Notes: generated by a model not told the origin, from the letters alone. Positions 40,712-49,314 are shown, counted from the stretch's first letter. The stretch: DNA of 64,000 bases from Paenibacillus sp. GM2 (GCF_900069005.2 NZ_LN831279.1:3306390-3370389); one strand, 5' to 3'. Translations and numbers: made by a program.

Positions 40712-41563
40712 GTGAATCCAATTCGACTCATCGTTAGCGATTTGGACGGTACATTGCTCTCCGCCGATCATACCTTGCCAAGCTCTGCCGCAACTGCCAT
40801 TCGTGAGTACATTAGCCGCGGAGGCTGCTTCACACTGGCAACCGGACGGCCTTTTATTACAGCGCGTCCGATTATCCAGCAGCTGGGACTCGATCTGCCG
40901 GTTATTCTCTGCAACGGTGCCGTGGTAGCCCGGGCGAATGGAACGCTGCTTGAACGCTGCGGGATTCCCCTGGCCAGCCTGTATGATCTGCTAAGCGCAG
41001 CGAAGCTGTCCGGGCTGGATATCCTGCTTTTTTGCGGGGACGAGGTGTTGACCTTGGCCAGAAATATAAATATCGCTGCTTATGAACGAAAAGAAGGCGT
41101 TCCTTGTTCTCTTCTCCGTCTGCATGAAATCCGGAAATGCGGCACAGAGATTGAAAAGGCGATTTTACTCGGCCCGGTTGAGCAAAGCCGCCGTTTGTTC
41201 GCTGAATTCGTAGATCGTTCATCAGCGCTGCACTCCTCTATCGCCGCTTTTCAATCGGAGGACAATTATCTGGAATTGGTTCCAGGCCAAGTCAGTAAAG
41301 GAACGGCTCTTCAGCAGATCGCAGCCAGCCTGGAGATTCCTCTGGAACAGGTGATGGCGATCGGGAACCAGCTCAATGACCTGCCGATGCTGGAAGCCGC
41401 GGGTATTGGCGTGGCGGTTGCGAATAGTCCCGCTGAATTGAAGCAAGCCGCCGACTATGTCTGCGAGGCTAGCTATAGCGAGGGCGTACTGGAAGCAATG
41501 GAACATTATATAGATGCCGTAGATCGCCGTTTTCAAAATTATATAGAAAAGCTGGAGGTATGA
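40712..41563 (+). CDS. HAD-superfamily phosphatase (Cof type, IIB)
   Basis: The 283-residue protein has HAD motif I in LIVSDLDGTLLSADH, motif II in TLATGRP, and motifs III/IV in the late VMAIGNQLNDLPMLEAAG. It should dephosphorylate a small phosphate ester in the cytoplasm. A GTG start at 40712 is preferred because AGAAGGG lies 9 nt upstream; the ATG at 40703 abuts that site. It is followed by the GDPD gene after 3 nt. Confidence 0.9.
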   Translation: MNPIRLIVSDLDGTLLSADHTLPSSAATAIREYISRGGCFTLATGRPFITARPIIQQLGLDLPVILCNGAVVARANGTLLERCGIPLASLYDLLSAAKLSGLDILLFCGDEVLTLARNINIAAYERKEGVPCSLLRLHEIRKCGTEIEKAILLGPVEQSRRLFAEFVDRSSALHSSIAAFQSEDNYLELVPGQVSKGTALQQIAASLEIPLEQVMAIGNQLNDLPMLEAAGIGVAVANSPAELKQAADYVCEASYSEGVLEAMEHYIDAVDRRFQNYIEKLEV

Positions 41564-41566
41564 GAA

Positions 41567-42289
41567 ATGTCTAAAATACACGGGATTGCCCACCGCGGCT
41601 ATCCACTCAAGCATCCGGAAAATACGCTGCGCGGCTTTCGGGCCGCCCTCGAATTAGGCTTCGATCATCTGGAACTGGATGTGCAATTAACAAGCGATGG
41701 CGTACCTGTGGTCATCCATGACGCAACCCTGGACAGAACGACGGGCGGGCAAGGCCTGGTCCGCTCGCATACATGGGAACAACTGATGCAGCTGGATGCG
41801 GGGGACGGGGAGCGAATCCCGACTCTGGAGCAAGCACTGCTGCTCTTGAAGGATCGGCTGACCGTCGATATCGAGCTGAAGCAAACGGGGGATGCCATGC
41901 CTGGCCTGGAGCAGACCGTGCTTGAGACCATTCATCGCTTGGGTATGAGGGAGCAGGTAATTCTCTCCTCCTTCGATCATTACGCCATCGAACGGGTAAG
42001 AGCGCTCGACTCCAAGATCGCCATAGGCCTGATTTCTTACGGAGCTTCGGCTTCCCTGTTTCCTTATCTCGCACAGCTTCGCGGCACATATTTGTCCGTT
42101 AAGCACGTCTACGTTACTCCATCCTTTATCGAACGCTGCCGCGAAGAAGACGTCCGGCTGATGGTCTGGACTCCTGATGATGATGCCTCCCTCCGGGCCT
42201 GGTCCGAGTATCCTGACCTGCTCGTCTGCACGAACAATTTGGAGGGCTGGATCTCCGTCACAGCAGCAAGACAAGCTCAGCTGTCCTAA
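41567..42289 (+). CDS. Glycerophosphodiester phosphodiesterase
   Basis: The 240-residue protein has the GDPD motifs GIAHRGYPLKHPENT, LELDVQLTSDGVPVVIHDA and VDIELKQT. It splits glycerophosphodiesters to glycerol 3-phosphate and an alcohol. There is no signal peptide, so it acts on imported substrate. It is the last gene of the importer cluster. Confidence 0.94.
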   Translation: MSKIHGIAHRGYPLKHPENTLRGFRAALELGFDHLELDVQLTSDGVPVVIHDATLDRTTGGQGLVRSHTWEQLMQLDAGDGERIPTLEQALLLLKDRLTVDIELKQTGDAMPGLEQTVLETIHRLGMREQVILSSFDHYAIERVRALDSKIAIGLISYGASASLFPYLAQLRGTYLSVKHVYVTPSFIERCREEDVRLMVWTPDDDASLRAWSEYPDLLVCTNNLEGWISVTAARQAQLS

Positions 42290-42302
42290 GTATTTAAGCT
42301 AC

Positions 42303-42364
42303 AACTGGCATTCTTTCGGAGTTGGACAGGTCAACCAATCCAACTCCAAGAATGCCAGTTTTCT
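42303..42364. terminator. Strong bidirectional terminator between convergent genes
   Basis: AACTGGCATTCTT and its complement form an outer 13-bp stem. GGAGTTGGA and its complement form a 9-bp inner stem with a 12-nt loop. TTTTCTT follows on the plus strand. It serves the GDPD operon and the convergent helicase gene. Confidence 0.9.
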
Positions 42365-42369
42365 TCCCT

Positions 42370-44655
42370 CTATCTCCACTCCTCCGGCAATAGACCTGCA
42401 TAATGCGGCTGCAGATAGCGATCATCGATCAATAGCAGTCTCCCATGATCCGTCTCGGTGCGAATAAGCCGGCCTCCGGCCTGAAGCACCTTATTCATCC
42501 CGGGATAGACATAGGCATAATCGAACCCGTTCTTGCCTCCTGCATGGAAGTAATCGCGAATAATGTTCCGTTCCAGGCCGATCTGCGGCAAGCCTACCCC
42601 GATGATTGCTACGCCTGTCAGACGATCACCCACCAGATCAATTCCCTCGGAGAAAATGCCGCCCATTACCGCAAAGCCAGCCAAGGTTCCCTCATGATCA
42701 GCCTCGAACGCTGCCAGGAAGCCCTCCCGTTCTTCTTCTGTCATATCCCCCCGCTGCAGCAGTATGCGCAGTTCTGCCTGATTCGCAAAGACTTCCGTAA
42801 ACGCTTCGTAGACAAGATTCATATAGGCATAAGAAGGGAAAAAGAACAGATAATTGCCCCGATGCCCCTCCATCATCTGTCTAAGCAGCTCTGCCACCTG
42901 CAGCTTCGTCCCCTCCCGGTCATGGTAACGCGTAGATAACGGCTTAATCTGCACCTCAAGCTGTTCGCGATGGAAGGGGGAGGGGAGCGATAAGGTATAG
43001 TCCTGCTCCCTCGCCCCCAGCATATCCCGATAATAAGACATCGGTGTTAACGTCGCTGAGAAATATATATGCGAGCAGTAGCCCTTCCCCATCTCCCGCA
43101 GCAGATGAGAAGGATCAAGACAGAACAGCTTAATGGATACTTCCCTTGAGGAAATTTCCGCATAGGTCACGAATCTCTCGTCATACAGCTTGCTGATCCT
43201 AACGAAGCTCTGCGCCGCGAAATAGGTCTGCAGCAGCAATTGTCCCTGTACCCCATCCTGACGCAAACTTAGCTCCTGCTCCGCTGCAAGGATGAAATGC
43301 TCGACCGATTCTACCAGCTGCGCCGGAGCCTGCCGGGATACCAGCTCCTTCCTGTCCATAGCGTCTTTACGCAATTGTATGAAGAAGCCATTCACGGCCT
43401 TGGCTGCCTGATGCACCTCCGCGTTAAGACCTTTATACTCCCGCTGTAAACTCAGGAAATCCCCTTTATTCAGGGACGCCGAATACATCTCGCGGGCCCG
43501 ATCCACCAAGTTATGAGCCTCATCGATCAACAACGCGGTGCGGCTCTTCGACTCTGCAAATATCCTTTTCAGAGATACCCTCGGATCAAAAATATAGTTA
43601 TAATCGCAAATCACTACATCCGCCGCATAGGCAAGATCAAGCGAAAACTCAAACGGACACACCCGGTGCTTGTACGCATATTCTACAATCTTCTTACGAC
43701 CGATCAGCGTCTCATTTGCCAATATATCAAGAACAGCCCCGTTAATTCGATCATAATATCCGTCCGCGAAGGGGCAATCCTCCTTGCGACAGCTCACCTG
43801 ATCCTGGGGACAGATCTTCTCTTTGGCGGTAATTGTAACTACATGCAAATGCAAGCCTTTGACTTGCAGCAAAGAGAACGTATCCTCCGCAGCTGTACGG
43901 GTAATCGTCTTGGCCGTTAAATAGAAAATTCGCTCCAGACGCCCCTCTCCCATCGCCTTCACTGCCGGAAAAGTCGTCGAGATTGTCTTGCCGATCCCCG
44001 TTGGGGCCTTGGCAAATAAATGCACTCCCTCGCTGATAACTTTATAGACCGCACCTGCCAATTTGCGCTGTCCGTCCCGGTAAGACGCAAACGGGAAATC
44101 CAGCTCGCTAATGCTCTTGTCCCTTGCCATTTGATGATCTCGAAGCATTTGTGCATAAGGTGCATATTGCTCGACGATCTCATTTACAAAAGCCTCCAGC
44201 TCGGCCAAATCGGCCTCCTGCTGGAACCGTTGCTGTTCTCCGGTAATTACCTGCACATAGGTCAGTTGGACCTTCATTCGTTTGACTTCGTGCTCCCTCG
44301 CATACATATAGGCGTAGCATTTGGCCTGTGCCCAATGAACCGGATAGCTCTCCTCCACCACCTGCGGAATGTCGCCGGAGCTCGATTTGATCTCATCGAT
44401 CATCACCGATCCGTCCTCCATAACCAGCAGCCCATCGCATCTTCCCTCTATGACAAACAGCAGATCCCCGAAGGGGATCTCGGCTGCCAGATAGACTTCC
44501 TTCTGATCCGCCTCACCGTAGCTCTTCTGTACCTGCTGATGCGCCTTCGTCCCCTCGGTCAAGGCTGTTCCTGTTCTGAACCCGCTGTCTAGATCCCCGC
44601 TGCGGAACGCATATTCAACTAATGGCCTGACAGCGATCTTTACTTGATCCTTCAT
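42370..44655 (-). CDS. DinG/XPD-type DNA helicase with N-terminal nuclease-like domain
   Basis: The 761-residue protein begins with a PD-(D/E)XK-like region (VIEGRCDGLL, then SVMIDEIKSSS). It continues with Walker A in FAKAPTGIGKTISTTFPAV near residue 225, cysteines KICPQDQVSCRKEDCPFADG that would hold a 4Fe-4S cluster, the DEAH box in TALLIDEAHNLVD and the C-terminal helicase motif GGRLIRTETDHGRLLLID. It should unwind DNA in repair. A consensus LexA box 73 nt upstream of its start supports SOS induction. Confidence 0.92.
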   Translation of the reverse strand: MKDQVKIAVRPLVEYAFRSGDLDSGFRTGTALTEGTKAHQQVQKSYGEADQKEVYLAAEIPFGDLLFVIEGRCDGLLVMEDGSVMIDEIKSSSGDIPQVVEESYPVHWAQAKCYAYMYAREHEVKRMKVQLTYVQVITGEQQRFQQEADLAELEAFVNEIVEQYAPYAQMLRDHQMARDKSISELDFPFASYRDGQRKLAGAVYKVISEGVHLFAKAPTGIGKTISTTFPAVKAMGEGRLERIFYLTAKTITRTAAEDTFSLLQVKGLHLHVVTITAKEKICPQDQVSCRKEDCPFADGYYDRINGAVLDILANETLIGRKKIVEYAYKHRVCPFEFSLDLAYAADVVICDYNYIFDPRVSLKRIFAESKSRTALLIDEAHNLVDRAREMYSASLNKGDFLSLQREYKGLNAEVHQAAKAVNGFFIQLRKDAMDRKELVSRQAPAQLVESVEHFILAAEQELSLRQDGVQGQLLLQTYFAAQSFVRISKLYDERFVTYAEISSREVSIKLFCLDPSHLLREMGKGYCSHIYFSATLTPMSYYRDMLGAREQDYTLSLPSPFHREQLEVQIKPLSTRYHDREGTKLQVAELLRQMMEGHRGNYLFFFPSYAYMNLVYEAFTEVFANQAELRILLQRGDMTEEEREGFLAAFEADHEGTLAGFAVMGGIFSEGIDLVGDRLTGVAIIGVGLPQIGLERNIIRDYFHAGGKNGFDYAYVYPGMNKVLQAGGRLIRTETDHGRLLLIDDRYLQPHYAGLLPEEWR

Positions 44656-44727
44656 TATTGCTTCACCCGCCGACTTCTATTAAAGGTTGTTCAAAATGGC
44701 CGTTCGCTTTGACTAATCACCGTTATG

Positions 44728-44739
44728 GAACATTTGTTC
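44728..44739 (-). promoter_or_regulatory. LexA (SOS) box of the helicase gene
   Basis: GAACATTTGTTC matches GAAC-N4-GTTC exactly. A minus-strand extended -10, TG-T-TATAAT, lies directly upstream, so LexA would cover the transcription start. Confidence 0.8.
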
Positions 44740-44889
44740 TATATTATAACATAAAATAGTAAATTCCCATTGCCCCGAGCTTTTTTCCTCCACACTCCCG
44801 ACTTTCCGGATTGCGTATCTTTAAAAAAACTATTGTATTTTTATTCATTTGGATGTATATTACTTTTTTGGATCTATTCGCTGGACGAG

Positions 44890-45060
44890 ATGACTTACGA
44901 CCAAGCGATGGAGGATGCGCGCAGCCATGCTATAGACCAAGCGGTCCTTGCCGGGGCAAATCGCGCTACGGTGCAGATTGTATTGTCCGAGGACATTCCG
45001 ATCGCGTATCTGCCAGGTAATGCCCTGCTTGTGAAAGTAAAGGCAGCAGGACGCTTGTAA
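44890..45060 (+). pseudogene. C-terminal remnant of a hydantoinase/oxoprolinase gene
   Basis: The frame MTYDQAMEDARSHAIDQAVL continues AGANRATVQIVLSEDIPIAY and LPGNALLVKVKAAG. This matches the conserved alpha-beta end of HyuA-like proteins (ARxxAIxxAVxAGAxxxTVxIV...PLAYLPGNA). No upstream part is present. It is not a piece of the complete gene at 26347, whose equivalent segment has different residues. The upstream part of the frame (from 44770) looks non-coding. Confidence 0.6.
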
Positions 45061-45064
45061 TTGA

Positions 45065-45120
45065 TTAACAAACAACCCAGCCAACGATAGAGTTCCTATC
45101 CGGGCTGGGTTGTTTGTTAA
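45065..45120. terminator. Bidirectional terminator
   Basis: An 18-bp stem (TTAACAAACAACCCAGCC and its complement) with a 20-nt loop and TTGTTTGTT on both sides ends the leftward MutS2-like gene. It may also have ended the lost hydantoinase gene. Confidence 0.85.
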
Positions 45121-45139
45121 AATCCGGGCTCCGTAAGCA

Positions 45140-47065
45140 TCAATCCTGCTCTTCAGCATTTTGTCGACGCTGATTTCGCATCTCCTTCTGCACTTTCCGG
45201 AGCGCCTTCTTCGAGCCGCGCTGCATATCATGCTGAAATTTTCGTTCCTGATAGCTCGTGAAGAGCGTGTTCAGATCGTATCCCTCCGGATACAGTTCAC
45301 TTGCTTGCAGCTCCAGCGATACACGCTTATAATGAACTTCCAGCATCTTCCCCTGAACAAATACGATCAGGTTGTTGAGGGAGTCAAGTCCACGATACAC
45401 GATAGCACTCTCATTCCGATCCAGCAGCTTAACCTTATCGCCCATAGCATAGACGGGAATTTCCGCTTCCGCAGCGATATCGATATTCTTCGGCTTGCCA
45501 ACCTTGCTGCTTTGAAGGCGGTCCATGCGATATTCCTTTCGCTGCATATAGCTTTTGGCTCGCTCCAGCACATGCTCCTTCAGCTTCATTTTCCGTGAAA
45601 TCCACAGCGCGTTGCTTTCGCCCGATTGACCAATCATCAGCCTATATTGAGGCTCCAATGTCTCCTGATCAAACTCCATCGCCGCATTCATAAAGTCACT
45701 GTGCATTTCCGAGTATTGCTTGATCTCGCCATAATGCGTAGTTGCCACCGTGATACAGCCCATATGGTAGAACTCCTCCAGAATGGCAATCGCTAGCGCT
45801 GCCCCTTCATTCGGCTCGGTGCCGCTGCCGATTTCATCAAATAGCAGTAAGGTATGACGATCTGCCGCATACATAATCTCCGATATATTTTTCATATGGG
45901 ATGAAAAGGTGCTGAGCGCGTTCTCAAGACTTTGATTATCCCCAATATCTACAAAAACATGGCGGAACAACGCAACCTCAGTTCCCGGCGCAGCCGCAAT
46001 ATGAAAGCCTGACATCGTGGCCAGAGTATTGAGTCCAACCGTTTTCAGCACCACGGTTTTCCCGCCGGCATTGGGTCCCGTAATTACGAGACTTCGATAG
46101 GCATCGCCGATCTCAAAGTCAAGCGGCACCACCTTGCCGGTAAGCAAAGGATGTCGGCATGACACCAGCCTTATATAGCCATGATCGTTGATGAGAGGCT
46201 CTATGCCATCGAGGCTGCGACTGAATTTGCCCTTGGCAAAGATCATATCGTACTGACTGATTAACTCAATATTGATATTCATGCTCTGCGCATGATCGAA
46301 TATCAGATTAGACAAGTCTGCAAGAATCTGATATTCCTCCATCGCCTCTTCGGCTTTCAAACTCGCTAATTCCGCATTATATTTCGATACGGAGATCGGT
46401 TCGATAAATACCGTAGCCCCCTTCGAAGACACCTCCACAATCGCTCCCGGCACATGGTTTTTATATGCAGCTTTGATCGGAATCGTAAATCGGTCATTCT
46501 TTTTGCTTACAAAAAACTCCTGGATATATTCCTTATTTGCACTGTTTTTCAAAAAGCGCTGAAGCTGCTCTTCAATCTTCGCTTCCGCTATATCAATATG
46601 TTTGCGAATCCGCTTCAGCTCTTTGCTGGCTGCTGAATCTACCTGATTTCCCTTGATACTTGCCTGAATCCGCTCCTCAATAGGTGCGAACTCGGTCATG
46701 GAATAGGCATAAGCGCTAATTTTCGGCGCCAGAAGCTCCCTCTCCTGCATAAAGCTTTTCATTTTGCGGCAGCCGCGCAGGAAATCAGCGATGGCTACGA
46801 GCTCAGAAGGATCCAGGATCATCCCCTTCTCAAGCTTATCCATAAAGTTCTGGATATTGGATATGCCCACTAACGGGACGTGACTTTCCGTATCGAGAAT
46901 CGCCCGGGCCTCAGTTGTCTCGTTCAACCGGGTTTTCACAACGCTCAGGTTTGAGCTCGGTTGCAATTTATCAATAAACTGCTTTCCTAATCCGCTCACA
47001 CAAAAGCTTTTTACGATTTCTTTCAGTTCGTTGTACTGTAATTTATCAAACGTACTTATATTCAT
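45140..47065 (-). CDS. MutS2 paralogue lacking the Smr nuclease domain
   Basis: The 641-residue protein has the MutS core and ATPase: Walker A SLVITGPNAGGKTVVLKTVG near residue 310, LLLFDEIGSGTEPNEGAALA, and ITVATTHYGEIKQYSEM. Full MutS2 proteins are about 780 residues and end in a Smr endonuclease; here the end is a basic stretch (KALRKVQKEMRNQRRQNAEE). It may act in recombination or ribosome rescue as a paralogue of a chromosomal mutS2. The start at 47065 follows GAGGAG by 10 nt. Confidence 0.87.
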   Translation of the reverse strand: MNISTFDKLQYNELKEIVKSFCVSGLGKQFIDKLQPSSNLSVVKTRLNETTEARAILDTESHVPLVGISNIQNFMDKLEKGMILDPSELVAIADFLRGCRKMKSFMQERELLAPKISAYAYSMTEFAPIEERIQASIKGNQVDSAASKELKRIRKHIDIAEAKIEEQLQRFLKNSANKEYIQEFFVSKKNDRFTIPIKAAYKNHVPGAIVEVSSKGATVFIEPISVSKYNAELASLKAEEAMEEYQILADLSNLIFDHAQSMNINIELISQYDMIFAKGKFSRSLDGIEPLINDHGYIRLVSCRHPLLTGKVVPLDFEIGDAYRSLVITGPNAGGKTVVLKTVGLNTLATMSGFHIAAAPGTEVALFRHVFVDIGDNQSLENALSTFSSHMKNISEIMYAADRHTLLLFDEIGSGTEPNEGAALAIAILEEFYHMGCITVATTHYGEIKQYSEMHSDFMNAAMEFDQETLEPQYRLMIGQSGESNALWISRKMKLKEHVLERAKSYMQRKEYRMDRLQSSKVGKPKNIDIAAEAEIPVYAMGDKVKLLDRNESAIVYRGLDSLNNLIVFVQGKMLEVHYKRVSLELQASELYPEGYDLNTLFTSYQERKFQHDMQRGSKKALRKVQKEMRNQRRQNAEEQD

Positions 47066-47145
47066 CGGTTTATTCTCCTCACGTAAATGAATCATGACAA
47101 GAAGAAACCCTACCCCAATAGATTTCAATAAAGCTGCCCGAGAGG

Positions 47146-47228
47146 CTGTTCAAAAAGATCCGCTGTGGCTAAGCAAACCTGATCAAGCTTGGTTCAAAGA
47201 TAGCAACCTGGCGGCCTTTTTTGAACAG
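47146..47228. repeat. Short deletion derivative of the GTTCAAAAA-family element
   Basis: CTGTTCAAAAAG and its near complement CTTTTTTGAACAG bound 83 bp. The interior AACCTGATCAAGCTTGGTTC resembles the block in copy 2 starting at 36717. It lies just upstream of the MutS2-like gene. Confidence 0.65.
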
Positions 47229-47247
47229 GCACCCTATAAATAGACAG

Positions 47248-47277
47248 CAAAAAAAGCTGTAGGAATCCCACAGCTTT
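47248..47277 (-). terminator. Terminator downstream of a small ORF
   Basis: AAAGCTGT and its complement form an 8-bp stem with a 9-nt loop, followed on the minus strand by seven T. It lies 11 nt beyond the stop of the 43-codon ORF and 346 nt beyond the MerR-like gene. Confidence 0.75.
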
Positions 47278-47288
47278 ACATTCATGTT

Positions 47289-47420
47289 CTAGGCATATTT
47301 GTTCCGGAAATCTCCGATATATGAATAGAGATCCATCCAAGCCTCATGACGTATTGTAGGGTTCTTCATAGGTAAAACAAATAAACCTACAATATAGGGA
47401 AATTTCACACGTCCATCCAT
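47289..47420 (-). CDS. Small ORF of unknown function
   Basis: The frame encodes 43 residues (MDGRVKFPYIVGLFVLPMKN, then HEAWMDLYSYIGDFRNKYA). Composition is protein-like and a terminator follows within 12 nt, but no good ribosome binding site precedes the ATG. A stop lies four codons upstream. It may be a small protein or the 3' end of a decayed gene. Confidence 0.35.
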   Translation of the reverse strand: MDGRVKFPYIVGLFVLPMKNPTIRHEAWMDLYSYIGDFRNKYA

Positions 47421-47623
47421 CGTCCGTGCCTATATCGTAATGTTTATTTATTCAATTACGACTATTTAGAACCTAACACACTCATAAAGCACCTCATATT
47501 GTTCAAAAGATATTTATTGAAATCTAATGATGGAATTATCATATAACAATCTGGTATCCGTGTAAAGCGGCGGTAGCCCGTGTGGACTGCATCAGTTCTT
47601 TTAATACCCAAGGGGCGGTATCC

Positions 47624-47884
47624 TCATTCCATACTGAGTGCTTCTTTTATTTGGGGGATGGATAATCCGCTGGACTTCAGTTCTTTAATCCGCAATATAC
47701 GAGCGACCGTTGCCTCCCTTTTGTATCTTCGGGTCAAATTTTCCTCTGCCTGCTCAAAAGGAAGCATCCCCTCTTCGGTATAAAATTTCAGCGTACTATA
47801 GCGCGAATCTGTAAGACGCACTAATTCACCTATAGACACATATTCAGAGGCTAGTATCGTCTCCATGGAACGTTGTCTGGACAT
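47624..47884 (-). CDS. Short MerR-like DNA-binding protein
   Basis: The 86-residue protein is a MerR-type winged helix alone: SIGELVRLTDSRYSTLKFYT, then LTRRYKREATVARILRIKEL and SGLSIPQIKEAL. It lacks the usual dimerisation helix and sensor domain. AAGGAG lies 10 nt before the ATG. It follows the 330-residue gene by 17 nt and is probably co-transcribed with it. Confidence 0.8.
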   Translation of the reverse strand: MSRQRSMETILASEYVSIGELVRLTDSRYSTLKFYTEEGMLPFEQAEENLTRRYKREATVARILRIKELKSSGLSIPQIKEALSME

Positions 47885-47901
47885 GATTATTTGACTCCTT
47901 T

Positions 47902-48894
47902 TTAAAATAACGGTTTCGGAATTAGACGCACCCCATGGATCGGCACTCTTCCGTAGATGGCATGTGGGATCGCTTCGTAAACAATATTATCCACCTTAAG
48001 GGTCGGAATCTGCCCCTTATGCAGCACCGTAACCGTGTGGCCCTTGGATTCCAGCCGCACCCTCACATCATGCAACCTTTTCACTGCATTAGGCAGCATT
48101 TGCTCAGTGTCAATGAATATGGCCTGTGAACGCTCCAGCATTGGAAAAAGGAAATTCATGCCGCTGCCCACCTGTGTCCTGACTACCCCTGTCTTCATGC
48201 GCAAAAGCTTCTTGATGATTAATTCAATGCCGCTATGGATGCGGATCGGGAATAATACTTTGGCCAGCGGTTCATTTTGATATAGCTTATACATTCCGGC
48301 ACTTATACCGACCAGTTCGCTCCGCGAGAAGAAATCAAGCATACAGCCGCTTTCGCGAAGAAGCCATACTAAACAAATCGTCTCATCTGTGACCAGGCCC
48401 TCTTCCAGCAGCTCCGCCCGGGCGCTCTCTGTAATCGTTGAGTATGCTTGGATATCGCTGCGATATTCTTTAATATCCACACCTGCGGAATGAAAATAGA
48501 GATCGCACCCCAAAATATGAGAAATCTCCTCAAGCAGGTTCATCTCTTTCAGAGAATCCGAGATGGCGTGTTCTAACTGTCTCAATTTTCTTTCCGGGAT
48601 CCTGGCAGCCTTCTTCAGCCACCAACTCAGCTCGCCCGTGGTCTGCGCATTTTTGCGCACGATGGATGTTAAAATGACTTCGCGATAAGGTATCGTCTGC
48701 GATTGCTCAAGCATAGCTTTATTCAGAACGAATTGCTTCCCTGTCTGTGTGAATCCGCCGTCTAAGTAAATTTCTAGAATAACCGCCGCAGCCATGCAAC
48801 GAAGAGCCACCTTCTTCGCAGTAGTCATCTCAAGACTTCTCTGTGCGTTTAACGCTATAATCGAAAAACTTTGTCCCAATTTTAGATTTGTCAT
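47902..48894 (-). CDS. Uncharacterised protein with GPP34-like N-terminal region
   Basis: The 330-residue soluble protein begins SIIALNAQRSLEMTTAKKVA, then LRCMAAAVILEIYLDGGF, reminiscent of the GPP34 (GOLPH3-like) helical fold in bacteria. The C-terminal half (MLERSQAIFIDTEQMLPNAV and following) is unrecognised. The link to GPP34 is weak. Upstream is a tandem 14-bp-period repeat. It pairs with a MerR-like regulator. Confidence 0.5.
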   Translation of the reverse strand: MTNLKLGQSFSIIALNAQRSLEMTTAKKVALRCMAAAVILEIYLDGGFTQTGKQFVLNKAMLEQSQTIPYREVILTSIVRKNAQTTGELSWWLKKAARIPERKLRQLEHAISDSLKEMNLLEEISHILGCDLYFHSAGVDIKEYRSDIQAYSTITESARAELLEEGLVTDETICLVWLLRESGCMLDFFSRSELVGISAGMYKLYQNEPLAKVLFPIRIHSGIELIIKKLLRMKTGVVRTQVGSGMNFLFPMLERSQAIFIDTEQMLPNAVKRLHDVRVRLESKGHTVTVLHKGQIPTLKVDNIVYEAIPHAIYGRVPIHGVRLIPKPLF

Positions 48895-48977
48895 TTAAAA
48901 TCCTCCTCTGATCATCATTTTCTTGGCTTATTCTGATGTCTGCCTAATGCGAGGAATCCGTTGAAAACTCATTTATT

Positions 48978-49003
48978 ACTTACTACTTATCACTTACTAC
49001 TTA
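48978..49003. repeat. Tandem 12-bp direct repeat upstream of the MerR-like pair
   Basis: ACTTACTACTTA occurs at 48978-48989 and 48992-49003 with partial copies on both sides. The period is 14 bp. It lies about 85 nt upstream of the start codon at 48894 and may be an operator array. The rest of 48895-49314 shows no gene. Confidence 0.6.
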
Positions 49004-49090
49004 CTATATGTCATTTTCTTGCTTTGTCAAGAGAAACACGACAATCGCTTTACGAATGGGTCATCTCCCAAGTTGGACCCGCCAGCATTC

Positions 49091-49114
49091 AAAAAACTCC
49101 CCTGACCACAGGGG
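49091..49114 (-). terminator. Terminator after the galactanase gene
   Basis: On the minus strand CCCCTG, a 4-nt loop and CAGGGG are followed by AG and six T. It lies about 200 nt past the GH53 stop and ends the galactan operon. Confidence 0.7.
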
Positions 49115-49314
49115 GGCTAGTGCCCGTTTGCAAGATAGAGTCAAAATACATACTGTTCTTACTCCGGTTGCCAAAACAAAAACACCTCCAGGATTCTCTA
49201 TATCTTACGACATAGCAAATCTTGAAGATGTTTTGATGGGTCTCACGTCAGAAGGAGCAGTCGCCCTAAATCGGAGCAATTCTTGTTAAACAATCCGACA
49301 TTGTGCAAAAGGAA

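Noticed and set aside
44770-44889. Upstream half of the 96-codon frame as a signal peptide for a small secreted protein
   Set aside because: The hydrophobic stretch has no ribosome binding site, overlaps AT-rich spacer DNA, and only the part after 44890 has family similarity.
49008-49289. 93-codon frame between the MerR-like pair and the galactanase
   Set aside because: Composition is not protein-like and it reads through the terminator stem at 49091-49114.
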